Positions 31,633 to 40,255 of a DNA stretch of 64,000 bases are shown in pieces. The translations under genes were made by a program, and so were the position numbers. The stretch comes from Salinispora arenicola (GTDB lineage: Bacteria; Actinomycetota; Actinomycetes; Mycobacteriales; Micromonosporaceae). The first letter of the stretch is position 1. The number at the start of each line of letters is the position of its first letter. The stretch covers positions 2,356,001 to 2,420,000 of the forward strand of contig NZ_VFOL01000001.1 of NCBI RefSeq assembly GCF_006716065.1, given 5' to 3'. The notes beneath the pieces were generated by a model. It worked only from the letters and a program-made list of their open reading frames with translations, did not search any database and had not been told where the DNA came from.

Positions 31633-32406
31633 TCAGTGCACCTCTACCGCTGTGTCACGCTCCGCGAGCAGCTCGTGCAGGTCGGCGCTGACCCGGGCAA
31701 CGTCGGCCAGATGGGCGTTGCGGCCGAGGGTGCGCGGTCGGGGAATGGCCACATCAACGATGTCGCGGATCCGGCCGGGGCGAGGGCTGAGCACCACCAC
31801 GCGGTCGGCCAGCAGGACGGCCTCCTCGATCGAGTGGGTGACGAAGACTACGGTTGCCGACGTTTCCATGTGTATCCGTTGCAGCTCACCGGAAAGCTCC
31901 TCGCGGGTGAGCGCGTCGAGTGCGGAGAACGGTTCGTCCATCAGCATCACCCGGGGCTGGCTGATCAGTGAGCGGCACAGCGAGACTCGCTGTTGCATGC
32001 CACCGGAGAGTTCGTGGGGCAGCCGCTTCTCGAACCCGGTGAGGCCGGCCAGTTCCAGTAGTTGTCGGGCGCGGTCGCGGTGTTGGGCCCGCTTCCAGCC
32101 GAAGATCTCCACGGGGAGGAGGACGTTGTCGAGCACTGTTCGCCAGGGCAGCAGTGCGGGCCGCTGGAAGAGCATCGCGACGTCCTGCCGGGGACGGGAG
32201 ACTGGTGTGTCAGCGACCGTCACCGCTCCGGCGGTGACCGGGAGCAGCCCGGCGACGAGCCGGAGCAAAGTGGACTTGCCGCACCCGGAACGGCCGAGTA
32301 CGGCCACGAACTCGCCGTCGGCGATGTCGAGGTTGATGTCACGCAGGGCCTCGACCCGGCCGGAGCGGCCATCGAAGCTCCGAGATACCCCGGATAGCCG
32401 GATCAT
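31633..32406 (-). CDS. ABC transporter ATP-binding protein, NitT/TauT family
   Basis: 257 aa. Walker A GRSGCGKST (about residues 38-46), signature LSGGMQQRVSL, Walker B RVMLMDEPFSALD and the His-switch VTHSIEEAVLLADR. The closest classes are SsuB/TauB (sulfonates) and ThiZ-like ATPases. It is transcribed away from its binding protein (32665) and permease (33780), so the transporter is split over two divergent units. AGGGGG lies about 8 nt before the ATG. Confidence 0.92.
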   Translation of the reverse strand: MIRLSGVSRSFDGRSGRVEALRDINLDIADGEFVAVLGRSGCGKSTLLRLVAGLLPVTAGAVTVADTPVSRPRQDVAMLFQRPALLPWRTVLDNVLLPVEIFGWKRAQHRDRARQLLELAGLTGFEKRLPHELSGGMQQRVSLCRSLISQPRVMLMDEPFSALDALTREELSGELQRIHMETSATVVFVTHSIEEAVLLADRVVVLSPRPGRIRDIVDVAIPRPRTLGRNAHLADVARVSADLHELLAERDTAVEVH

Positions 32407-32544
32407 CCGTGGGCCCCCTGAGTTGGTAGTCAGTGATCCGGGACAGGGTACCCGTCTCGTGTCGCTATGGCATCGGCTGGGGTGGGATTAGTTGTTTCCG
32501 TTCCGCAACCCGATATGCCTGGCGTTTCCTCGGCCCTATTCTCG

Positions 32545-32550
32545 TACGCT
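32545..32550 (+). promoter_or_regulatory. Possible -10 box for the binding-protein gene
   Basis: TACGCT ends 12 nt before the first paired base of the riboswitch-like leader, which would place the transcription start at about 32557. No convincing -35 is visible. Confidence 0.3.
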
Positions 32551-32562
32551 GTGCCGGCGAAG

Positions 32563-32663
32563 AGTCACCTCACGACGGTGGCGCCCGGCTTTGCCCTTTG
32601 GGTCGCCGCCACCCGGCAACCCCCGGAGGCCGTTGGCCCGGGGCGGAAAGGACAAGGTGTACT
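32563..32663 (+). promoter_or_regulatory. Candidate SAM-family (S-box-like) riboswitch
   Basis: The leader shows TCACGA (32571 region), then a P2-like arm GGTGGC (32577-32582) pairing with GCCACC (32608-32613), directly followed by CGGCAACC (32614-32621), the invariant core of SAM-I/SAM-IV aptamers. A GC hairpin (32621-32643) follows. The ends AGTCACCT (32563-32570) and AGGTGTACT (32655-32663) pair with one bulge as P1. The 3' strand of P1 contains the only plausible ribosome binding site, 2 nt before the ATG, so ligand binding would block translation. The usual GGTGC block after P3 is not clear, so this may be a variant. Confidence 0.55.
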
Positions 32664-32664
32664 G

Positions 32665-33690
32665 ATGAGTAGGCTGACCCGTACGGTCGCCGCAGCCACG
32701 ACGGCCGCTGCCCTGATGTTGGTCGGGGCATGTAGCGGCTCGGACTCCACTGACGACAAGGGGGGTGACAGCGGTGCGCTGGAGCAAGTAACCTACCTCA
32801 CCTCATTTGGGAACTTCGGCCGTGATTCCTACGCCTGGGTGGCGAAGGAAAAGGGCTTCTTCCGGGACGCGGGCTTTGACGTCGACATCAAGGCGGGGAA
32901 GGGCACCGGTGCCGTTATCCAGACGGTCTCCGGAGGCAAGGCGCATTTCGGGCCGATCGACCTCACCGGAGGTTTGCTCCAGTTTGGCAACGGCGAGGCA
33001 AAGGACTTCGTCGTCGTGGCCGCGATCCAGCAGCGCACCATGGCCGGCATCGCCACCGTCGAGGGCACGAACATCACTACCCCGAAGGATCTTGAGGGTA
33101 AGAAGATCGCGGACGCCCCCGCCTCCGTGGTCCGCAACCTCTTCCCCACGTACGCCAAGATGGCCGGCGTCGACGCGAGCAAGGTTACCTGGGTCAACGG
33201 TGCGCCGCAGGACCTGATGGGTACCCTCGCCGCTGGCACCGTTGACGGCATCGGGCAGTTCGTGGTTGGCCAGCCGACCATTGAGGCGGTAGCCAAGAAG
33301 AAGGCGATCATGCTGCCGTACAGCGAGTACATGCAGGATCTCTACGGCAACGTGCTGATCACGTCGACAACGATCGCCAAAGAGCAGCCGGACATGGTCA
33401 AGCGTTTCCGCGACGCTCTGCTCAAGGGCTTGGACTACGCCTTGGCCAATCCGCAGGAGGCAGCTGAGCTGCTGAAGAAGAACGTGGACTCGACGAACGT
33501 CGACGCCGCCAGGTCGGAACTGGAACTGATGGCCGGCTACGTGCGGTCCAGCAACAGCGGTGCCCAACTGGGCACGGTGGACAGCGCCCGGGTGGCGCAG
33601 AGCATCGCCATCCTGCAGGGCGCGGGCGCGCTCAAGCAGACCCTCGATCCCGACGAGATCATCGACTTCAGTCTCACGCCGAAGGCCTGA
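32665..33690 (+). CDS. ABC transporter substrate-binding lipoprotein, NMT1/SsuA-like
   Basis: 341 aa from ATG 32665. Signal peptide of about 25 residues with lipobox LVGAC. The mature protein has the NMT1/THI5-like fold: YAWVAKEKGFFRDAGFDVDI, SGGKAHFGPIDLTGGL, DLEGKKIADAP and GTVDGIGQFVVGQPT. This family binds sulfonates, nitrate, taurine or thiamine precursors. The leader lacks the THI-box CTGAGA, which argues against HMP, while its SAM-like element favours a sulfur compound. Confidence 0.88.
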   Translation: MSRLTRTVAAATTAAALMLVGACSGSDSTDDKGGDSGALEQVTYLTSFGNFGRDSYAWVAKEKGFFRDAGFDVDIKAGKGTGAVIQTVSGGKAHFGPIDLTGGLLQFGNGEAKDFVVVAAIQQRTMAGIATVEGTNITTPKDLEGKKIADAPASVVRNLFPTYAKMAGVDASKVTWVNGAPQDLMGTLAAGTVDGIGQFVVGQPTIEAVAKKKAIMLPYSEYMQDLYGNVLITSTTIAKEQPDMVKRFRDALLKGLDYALANPQEAAELLKKNVDSTNVDAARSELELMAGYVRSSNSGAQLGTVDSARVAQSIAILQGAGALKQTLDPDEIIDFSLTPKA

Positions 33691-33702
33691 TCACCACCGT
33701 TC

Positions 33703-33740
33703 GGGGGCACGGTCCGGAGAACTGGCCCGGCCGTGCCCCC
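33703..33740 (+). terminator. Intercistronic hairpin, binding protein to permease
   Basis: 10-bp perfect stem (33703-33712 with 33731-33740) and an 18-nt loop lie just after the binding-protein stop. Hairpins here usually stabilise the binding-protein mRNA and reduce permease expression. Confidence 0.45.
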
Positions 33741-33779
33741 GCCGCGTGCCGGCCGTCGGTCGGCAGAATGGAGGACGCT

Positions 33780-34628
33780 GTGACCGAGACGCGGACCCGG
33801 TCCGCAGGGCCGCCGGCGGGGGCGGTCGAGTCGGCCGCGAAGGTTGGCGGCCCGTGGCGCCCGACCCAGCCGGTGAACGTCGGGCTTCCACTACTTGGAC
33901 TGGTGATCGCGATGGCCTTCTGGTGGCTGGTCACCACGGGGTTGGGCCTCGTGCACCCGGCCGCGCTGCCACCACCGCTGGCGGTCGCCGAGTCGTTCGT
34001 CGACGCGCGTGGTGTGCTGATACCGGCGCTTGGGATCACCACTGTGATGACGGTTCAAGGCTTCCTGCTCTCGGCGGTGGCAGGGGTGTTGATCGGGATC
34101 GCGTTGGCGGCGTCCCGACACCTCGAGCGGATGTTCGCACCGCTGCTCGTCGCCGTCAACGCGGTGCCGAAGATCGCACTTGGCCCGCTACTGGTGGTCT
34201 CCTTCGGCTGGGGTACGAAACCGATCCTGATTATGGTGTTTCTGCTCTGTTTCTTTCCGATCGTTCTCTCCACCGTGACCGGTCTGACCACCACCCCGGC
34301 GGACCTGGCCGAACTTGCCCGGTCGCTGCACGCCTCGTGGTGGCAGTCCTTCCGTAAGGTTCGCTTCCCGGCCGCGCTGCCGCAGGTCTTCGTCGGCCTC
34401 AAGGTGGCGATGCCGCTGGCGGCGATCGGAGCGGTGATCGGCGAGTTCTACTCGGATCGACCTGGTCTCGGCTACCAGATCCTGCAGTACAACGGCGTCG
34501 GTGAGACCGCGACGGCATGGGCCGCGATCGTGCTGATCGCCGTGATGAGTATCGGGCTCTACTCCGTGCTGTCCCTCGTCGAACGTCTCGCCCTACCGTG
34601 GGTTCGCGCGACCACGTCGGCTCGGTGA
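33780..34628 (+). CDS. ABC transporter permease, NitT/TauT family
   Basis: 282 aa from GTG 33780, which has GGAGG 5 nt upstream; in-frame ATG 33768 lies before that site. About six membrane segments. The cytoplasmic EAA loop is at LAELARSLHASWWQSFRKVRFP-type sequence near residues 175-197, followed by ALPQVFVGLKVAMPLAAIGA. It pairs with the ATPase at 31633 and the lipoprotein before it. The N-terminal 35 residues are a cytoplasmic, Pro/Ala-rich tail. Confidence 0.92.
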   Translation: MTETRTRSAGPPAGAVESAAKVGGPWRPTQPVNVGLPLLGLVIAMAFWWLVTTGLGLVHPAALPPPLAVAESFVDARGVLIPALGITTVMTVQGFLLSAVAGVLIGIALAASRHLERMFAPLLVAVNAVPKIALGPLLVVSFGWGTKPILIMVFLLCFFPIVLSTVTGLTTTPADLAELARSLHASWWQSFRKVRFPAALPQVFVGLKVAMPLAAIGAVIGEFYSDRPGLGYQILQYNGVGETATAWAAIVLIAVMSIGLYSVLSLVERLALPWVRATTSAR

Positions 34629-34646
34629 CCCAGCGCGGGACGTGAC

Positions 34647-34678
34647 CCGCCCGGCCCGGGTGACACCGGGCCGGGCGG
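34647..34678. terminator. Bidirectional terminator between permease and lipoprotein genes
   Basis: 13-bp perfect stem (34647-34659 with 34666-34678), 6-nt loop, between two convergent stop codons. Confidence 0.7.
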
Positions 34679-34683
34679 AGGTG

Positions 34684-35862
34684 TCACCCGGCGAGGCGCC
34701 AACGGCCGTTGCGGGCGACCAGTGTGGTCAACGCCTGAGGCATGAGACCGGAGTGGTTGTCCGGAGTGAGTCGGATCGGGCCGGAGAGTCCGTCCAGCTG
34801 AGAGGTTTCCAGCACGTTGCGGATGCCCTCACGGTTGGGTTTGCCGGGCTCACCCTCCGACCGCAGGACAGCGTCGGCGATGAGTTGGAGGGCATCGGCG
34901 GCGAACGAGGACGAGCCGTGGTATCCGCCGAAGCGTGCGGTGTAGTCCTGGAACCACTGACGCCGTGCCGCCTTCGCTGGCGTCGTGGCGATCACGTCAT
35001 CAATCACCATGGTCTGGGTGAAGACCAGGGTGGCGTTCTCCGAGGCCTGGGCGGTCGTGCCGAGGAAGAGATTTCCGGCCGCCGAGGCGTCGAAGTAGAG
35101 CGAGCCGTCGAAGTCGGCCTTGCGCGCCGCCAGCGCCGCAAGACCGGCCTGCTCCGCGCGGGTCCACAGCACCAGCGCGTCCGGCTTGTCCTTGATCAGC
35201 GACGTGACCTGGTTGGAGACGTCGGTGTCGGTGGCGCGGACGGTTCCCACACTCAGGACCTCGATATCCGCCTTCTCCAGCGCGGCCTGGAGTGCGGTGA
35301 GCCCCTCCAGGCCGAAGTCGTCTTCGCTGCGCAGCACACCCACCTCGCGGATCTGGTTGCGACGAAGCTCGATCGCGAGGGCCTCCGCGCTGTCGGGCGC
35401 GTTAGGAGCCAGTTTGAACACGTATCGACGCTCCATCGCCGGGCTGGCGATGGCGTCGGCGGGAGCCAGCGCCACCATGGGCACGCGCTGATCGTCGATA
35501 GTGCCTACCGCGCCCACCGCGCATTCGTTGCAACCGCCCATGATGATCGCGCTGACCTGTGCGTCCGCACCGAAGTCATTGACGTTGCGAAGGGATTCGC
35601 TCGCGTCGGAACGGTTGTCCCTGACTCGCAGCTCGATCCGCCGTCCGTTCAGGGCGCCGGACGAGTTGAGCTGTTGGGCCTTGAGCTCGAGGGCGCGCTG
35701 GTACGTTTCGCCCACCGGTGCCCCGGCCCCGGACAGTTCGAGGTCGGCGGCGACGATGATGGGGCTGGTGTCTTGCTCCTCCGCGCCGAACTGGCAGGCG
35801 GTGAGCGTGGTGGCCAGGACGGCCGAGGTGAGCGCCGCGGTTGCGGAGCGGATGGGGCTCAA
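34684..35862 (-). CDS. Type 1 periplasmic-binding-fold lipoprotein (branched-chain amino acid type)
   Basis: 392 aa. Signal peptide with lipobox LTAC (Cys23). The mature part has the LivJ-like fold: ADLELSGAGAPVGETYQRAL, VSAIIMGGCNECAVGAVGTI (with a CNEC pair) and ALVLWTRAEQAGLAALAARK. No permease or ATPase genes accompany it, so it may be a sensor ligand-binding protein rather than a transporter part. It diverges from the conservon. TGGAGG lies 6 nt before the ATG. What it binds is unknown. Confidence 0.8.
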   Translation of the reverse strand: MSPIRSATAALTSAVLATTLTACQFGAEEQDTSPIIVAADLELSGAGAPVGETYQRALELKAQQLNSSGALNGRRIELRVRDNRSDASESLRNVNDFGADAQVSAIIMGGCNECAVGAVGTIDDQRVPMVALAPADAIASPAMERRYVFKLAPNAPDSAEALAIELRRNQIREVGVLRSEDDFGLEGLTALQAALEKADIEVLSVGTVRATDTDVSNQVTSLIKDKPDALVLWTRAEQAGLAALAARKADFDGSLYFDASAAGNLFLGTTAQASENATLVFTQTMVIDDVIATTPAKAARRQWFQDYTARFGGYHGSSSFAADALQLIADAVLRSEGEPGKPNREGIRNVLETSQLDGLSGPIRLTPDNHSGLMPQALTTLVARNGRWRLAG

Positions 35863-36295
35863 CGTTGTCCTCCAGGTACGACACGGGAACCCGCGGATCG
35901 TCCGTTATCGTTGGGGTATCGATCACTTTTCCCGTACGGTGTGCGCGCAGCCGGGAAAACCTTGCCAATGTCGGGCGCCGTGGTCAAGCGGGCTGCGTGG
36001 AGGCGTTTCGGGACGGAAATCCCACATGCTGGGGTTACCCAAAGTTTGCGATTGATTACCAACCTGTATCGGTTCAGCAATGAACGTCTACATTGCCTGT
36101 TCAGGAGGCTGGTGAATTGGTGGGATTTCGTGGACCGAGGCATCGACTGTGCGGCAACCGGGCTTTCCTGCCCCAGTGCGACTTCCCAAATCTGGTCTCG
36201 TCTGATGAAATCGCGGCCGTGCCGCGCATGGCTTCACCGCTGGACCGGGCATGGGTCGGCGGTTCAGGCGTGGATGGAATGACGGAGGCGATGTC
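35863..36295. other. 433-bp divergent intergenic region, lipoprotein and conservon
   Basis: No gene is recognised. It must contain both promoters. It is richer in A/T around 36040-36120, where TTGCGA (36046-36051) and TATCGG (36067-36072) are 15 nt apart, a weak promoter candidate on the plus strand. It also contains the 8-bp inverted repeat at 35927-35959. Confidence 0.5.
35927..35959. repeat. Inverted repeat TTTTCCCG / CGGGAAAA
   Basis: Arms at 35927-35934 and 35952-35959 with a 17-nt spacer, about 70-95 nt upstream of the lipoprotein ATG. Poor as an RNA hairpin, so a protein operator is more likely. Confidence 0.4.
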
Positions 36296-39200
36296 GTGAG
36301 CACCGGACCGACGACCCTGCCCGCAGGCGGCGACATTGACCAGCCGAAGCGGCACTGGCTGCCCCGGCTTCGCAACGCACGAATCCGCTCGAAGCTCGCG
36401 TTGATCCTGGTCGTGCCGGTCGCCGCGGTCATCGCGCTGGCAACTGTTCGTCTGGTCACAGTAGGTGAGGGCGCGTATGACGCCACGCGGGCCAAAGCGC
36501 TGACCGAACTCTCCATCGACATCTCCGCACTCGCCCATGACATGCACGCCGAACGGATGGCGGCTACGGTCTATCTCGCCTCGACGAAAGAGACCGCCGA
36601 CGCCTACAACCTGCGGGTGCGCAGCACCGACGAGCGGGTGCAGGCGTACCGGGAGGAACGCGAGCGGATTGGCGAGGTGCCTTCCGCCGTCAGTGACCGG
36701 TTGGTCGCGATTGACGAGCACCTGACGACGCTGGACGCGGCCCGGCAACAGGTGCTGGACCGACGGCAGATGGCGGTTTCCGAGGCGGCGTTACGGTACG
36801 GCGTCATCCTGGCTGACCTCGTGGCGTACGGCGATGGCCTCGCTCAACTCCCCGGTGATGAGCAGCTGGCAGACGCCCGGCGGGCGGTCGCGGCCTTCGG
36901 CCGCGCCAAGGCGGCGGTCGCCGAGCAGGAGTCCGTCGCCTACACCGCGTTGAGCGTCGGCAGCTTCGACGAGGAGCAGTACTCCTCCTTTGTGGCCACC
37001 TTGACCGGTCAGCAGGAGGCGTTGCTCGCCTTCTCACTCGCGGCCAGCCCGAGTCAACGCTCGTTTGTGGACAGCACCGTCTCGGGTGACGCGGTCACCC
37101 TGGCCGACAAGGTCGCCGCGGACATCACCCGCTCGGTCGGGCAACGGTCCCTGGTGAGCGCGGCGGACGCCAGTGCCGCCATCGGTGCCGTCAACGACCT
37201 CATGCGGTGGACCGAGGCCCGCCTTCAGGAGCGGTTGCTGGCCGACACCGAACAGACCCGGGCGAATGTCCTCCGGCAGGCAATCGTCGAGTCGCTGCTG
37301 GGGCTGTTGACTCTGATCATCGCCATAGCCCTCGCCGTGGTGCTGGCCCGTTCGCTGAACCACTCGCTGCGCCTGTTGCGGGAGGGCGCCCTGGCCGTGG
37401 CCCACCGTGACCTGCCGGAGGCGGTGCGTCGGCTGCAGAGCATGCAGGCCGTTGACGAGGGCGGGGTCGACGACATCGTCCGTGAGGTGCGGGAACCGAT
37501 CCGGCTCAACAATCAGGACGAGGTCGGTCAGGTCGCGCTCGCCTTCAACGTGGTGCACCGGGAGGCTGTCCGGGTAGCGGCTGAACAGGCAGCCTTGCGG
37601 ACCAGCGTTTCGGCCATGTTCCTCAACCTGGCCCGACGGAGTCAGAACCTGGTTGACCGCATGATCGGAGAGCTGGACGCGATCGAGCGTGGCGAGGAGG
37701 ACCCGAAGCGTCTGGCCCGGCTCTTCGAACTGGACCACCTGGCGACCCGGATGCGCCGCAACGACGAGAACCTGCTGGTCCTCGCGGGGGCCGACTCGAC
37801 CGTGCCCCGGCGGGAGGACGCTCTGCTGGTGGATGTGTTGCGGGCCGCGCAGTCCGAGGTGGAGCTCTACAACCGGATTGAGTTCGGCACCGTTGACACC
37901 GATGTCTCGGTGGCCGCCCACGCGGTCAACGACGTGGTCCGACTCGTCGCCGAACTACTCGACAACGCCACCCGGTTCTCGCCACCGAACACCACGGTGG
38001 TCGCCGATGGGCGGCGGATCCGCGACTATGTGCTCATTCAGGTGGAGGACCGTGGCCTCGGCCTCTCCGACGAGCAACTCGAATCGCTCAACCGGCGGTT
38101 GGCCGAGCCATCGAGCGTGGATGTCGCGGCATTCCGGCTGATGGGCCTGGCCGTGGTGAGCCGGCTCGCCGACCGGTACGGCATCCGCGTCGAGCTACGC
38201 CGCAACGTCGAGGGCGGCACGGTCGCCCAGGTGACTCTGCCAACGGCCACGGTCGTCCTGCCCGTTGGCCGGGGACCGGCCCAGATCAGCCGGCCCCGTC
38301 AGCCGCTCGCGGTGGAGCAGGGTCCGTCCACCCCGACCGGTCTGGGCGGTCCGTTGGTCGGTGCCACCCGGGCCGCCACCCTGCCGGAGCAGCGGCCGTC
38401 CGAGCCGGCTCCATGGCAGGCTCCCGAGCCGGCTCCATGGCAGGCGCCGGAGCAGGCCCGCAGCGCAACGGCACCGGTGCAAGCCGGCGGAATGGGCGGA
38501 ATGGTCGGGGCATCGCCAGGCCTCGGTGCTACGGGCCACCCCGGTGATGCGCCAACCGCGGCCTATCCGCTTCCCCAGCGGAATCCGTCACGCGATTCGT
38601 CGGCGGCGACCGCTGGCTTCCCCACCGTGCCAGGCAGTACCCCGCCGTTGACCGACTACGGATCGACCGGAGGCCTCGGCGCCGACCTGGCCGCTACCGC
38701 GTCATTCGCCCCCACCCCGCTGGACGTGCCACCAGCCGCTCCACCAGCCCCTCCGCAAGCCGCTCCACCGGCAGAGGCGCCGATTTTCCGGGAGATGGAG
38801 GCGGTCTGGTTCCGGTCGCACGGCAACGACGCCACCGCCATCTTCACTCGGCCCGACTTCGACGGCGCGGCCCAACCACCGGCCCCGGACTGGTCGGCGA
38901 CGGCAGGTGGCCCGGCCGGGCCACAGCTGCCCACCCGGGTGCCGGGTGCCACGACGACTCCGTCGCCGGTTGGCCCGCCGCCGTACACCGCGCCAACCGG
39001 GGCCGCCGCGCCCGCGAGCCCCACCACGGCGTCTCCCGTCGGCCCGCCGCCCGCCGCGACCCCGACCGGCGTCCCGACGGCCGCGTCAGGTGCCCCGGGG
39101 GCGTCGGCGACCAGCCCCGACGCGTGGCGCACCGTTGCGGACGACGGCTGGAGCCGGGCCAGTCGGGCCGCCGAGCCGGCCAGCGGTGGTACGACCCGTT

Positions 39201-39388
39201 CCGGCCTGCCGAAGCGGGTGCCGAAGGCGCAGCTCGTGCCCGGCGGCATCGAGCCGCGGGCCCGGGAACGCACTCGCCGGACACCGGACGAAGTCCGCGG
39301 TCTGCTGTCGGCCTATCACCGCGGTGTGCAACGCGGCCGAGCGGCCGGCTCGGACCCCAACAGCACCTCGAGCAAGGAGACGAGCTGA
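36296..39388 (+). CDS. Conservon CvnA-like NIT/HAMP/HATPase membrane protein
   Basis: 1030 aa from GTG 36296 (GGAGG 7 nt upstream). Membrane segment 1 at about 34-54, an extracytoplasmic helical sensing domain of the NIT type (about 60-325), segment 2 at 330-352, HAMP-like linker, then a GHKL ATPase domain (about 540-660) with AELLDNATRFSPP and DRGLGLSD. No classical H-box; LDHLATRMRRNDENLLVLAG is the only candidate. The last 365 residues are a Pro/Ala-rich tail with MEAVWFRSHGNDATA and a basic end. In Streptomyces conservons CvnA scaffolds the three following proteins at the membrane. Confidence 0.88.
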   Translation: MSTGPTTLPAGGDIDQPKRHWLPRLRNARIRSKLALILVVPVAAVIALATVRLVTVGEGAYDATRAKALTELSIDISALAHDMHAERMAATVYLASTKETADAYNLRVRSTDERVQAYREERERIGEVPSAVSDRLVAIDEHLTTLDAARQQVLDRRQMAVSEAALRYGVILADLVAYGDGLAQLPGDEQLADARRAVAAFGRAKAAVAEQESVAYTALSVGSFDEEQYSSFVATLTGQQEALLAFSLAASPSQRSFVDSTVSGDAVTLADKVAADITRSVGQRSLVSAADASAAIGAVNDLMRWTEARLQERLLADTEQTRANVLRQAIVESLLGLLTLIIAIALAVVLARSLNHSLRLLREGALAVAHRDLPEAVRRLQSMQAVDEGGVDDIVREVREPIRLNNQDEVGQVALAFNVVHREAVRVAAEQAALRTSVSAMFLNLARRSQNLVDRMIGELDAIERGEEDPKRLARLFELDHLATRMRRNDENLLVLAGADSTVPRREDALLVDVLRAAQSEVELYNRIEFGTVDTDVSVAAHAVNDVVRLVAELLDNATRFSPPNTTVVADGRRIRDYVLIQVEDRGLGLSDEQLESLNRRLAEPSSVDVAAFRLMGLAVVSRLADRYGIRVELRRNVEGGTVAQVTLPTATVVLPVGRGPAQISRPRQPLAVEQGPSTPTGLGGPLVGATRAATLPEQRPSEPAPWQAPEPAPWQAPEQARSATAPVQAGGMGGMVGASPGLGATGHPGDAPTAAYPLPQRNPSRDSSAATAGFPTVPGSTPPLTDYGSTGGLGADLAATASFAPTPLDVPPAAPPAPPQAAPPAEAPIFREMEAVWFRSHGNDATAIFTRPDFDGAAQPPAPDWSATAGGPAGPQLPTRVPGATTTPSPVGPPPYTAPTGAAAPASPTTASPVGPPPAATPTGVPTAASGAPGASATSPDAWRTVADDGWSRASRAAEPASGGTTRSGLPKRVPKAQLVPGGIEPRARERTRRTPDEVRGLLSAYHRGVQRGRAAGSDPNSTSSKETS

Positions 39389-39795
39389 TGAACAGGCCAG
39401 CAACCATGCAGGACATGGGTTGGCTGCTCAGTAACTTCGCCGACAGTGTGGCAGGCATCGCCCACGTGGTCGCGGTATCTGCCGACGGGCTGCTGCTCGC
39501 CTCGTCCCGGGACCTGCCCGCGGACCGGGCGGACCAGCTCGCGGCGATCACGTCCGGCGTGGTGAGCCTGACAGACGGTGCGGCCCGCATGTTCAGCGCT
39601 GGTGGCGTACTTCAGACAGTCATCGAGATGGACAGCGGCTACCTGTTCCTGATGTCGATCAGTGACGGTTCGTCCATGGCGGTGCTCGCTGCCCGCAGCT
39701 GTGACGTCGGTCAGGTGGGCTACGAGATGGCGCTCCTGGTGGAACGGGTGGGAGCGGCGCTGGTTCCGTTGCCCCGGGACGGTGTGCCTTCGTGA
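39388..39795 (+). CDS. Conservon CvnB-like roadblock/LC7 protein
   Basis: 135 aa from ATG 39388, overlapping the previous stop (TGATG). Roadblock fold: MGWLLSNFADSVAGIAHVVA, SADGLLLASSRDL and SISDGSSMAVLAARSCDVGQ. Roadblock proteins act as GTPase regulators or scaffolds, here probably for the GTPase at 40236. A start at 39124 in the same frame would lie inside cvnA and is not needed. Confidence 0.92.
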   Translation: MNRPATMQDMGWLLSNFADSVAGIAHVVAVSADGLLLASSRDLPADRADQLAAITSGVVSLTDGAARMFSAGGVLQTVIEMDSGYLFLMSISDGSSMAVLAARSCDVGQVGYEMALLVERVGAALVPLPRDGVPS

Positions 39796-39889
39796 TCCTC
39801 GGGGCGGCGACGGACGGCGTCGCCTGAGGATGGATGGTGGATCCGGCGCCGAAGGGGCACCGGTCGGGTGAGAGGGGAGGTGACCGCGG

Positions 39890-40255
39890 ATGGACGATCG
39901 GCGTACCGAATCGCGTGGGGAGCTGGTGCGCCCGTACGCAGTGACCCGGGGCCGGACCGAGCCGCGGCAGGACATCACCCTGGAGGCGGTGCTGTCCGCG
40001 AGTGCCACGGCGGCTGCCGAGTCACGTTTCGCGGGGCACGACAAACACCGCATCGCGACGATTTGCGAGGGCCGGGCGCAGTCACTGGCGGAGATCGCCG
40101 CGTACACCCGGATGCCGCTTGGCGTCACCCGGGTGCTGGTCGCCGACATGGTGGCCGAGGGCTTGCTGACGCTACACACCGCCGCTCCCACGATGGGTTT
40201 TGTGGAGCGGATGAACCTGCTTGGAAGGGTGCTAAGTGGACTTCGCGAACTATGA
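39890..40255 (+). CDS. Conservon CvnC-like DUF742 protein
   Basis: 121 aa. DUF742 features: LVRPYAVTRGRTEPRQDITL, then a winged-helix-like part HRIATICEGRAQSLAEIAAY and PLGVTRVLVADMVAEGLLTL. GGGGAGG lies 9 nt before ATG 39890. The 94-nt gap after cvnB has no gene. Its 3' end overlaps the GTPase gene by 20 bp. Confidence 0.92.
   Translation: MDDRRTESRGELVRPYAVTRGRTEPRQDITLEAVLSASATAAAESRFAGHDKHRIATICEGRAQSLAEIAAYTRMPLGVTRVLVADMVAEGLLTLHTAAPTMGFVERMNLLGRVLSGLREL

Noticed and set aside
32563..32663. TPP riboswitch for the NMT1/THI5-like binding protein
   Set aside because: The CTGAGA and GAACCTGATC blocks are missing; the conserved blocks present are those of SAM aptamers.
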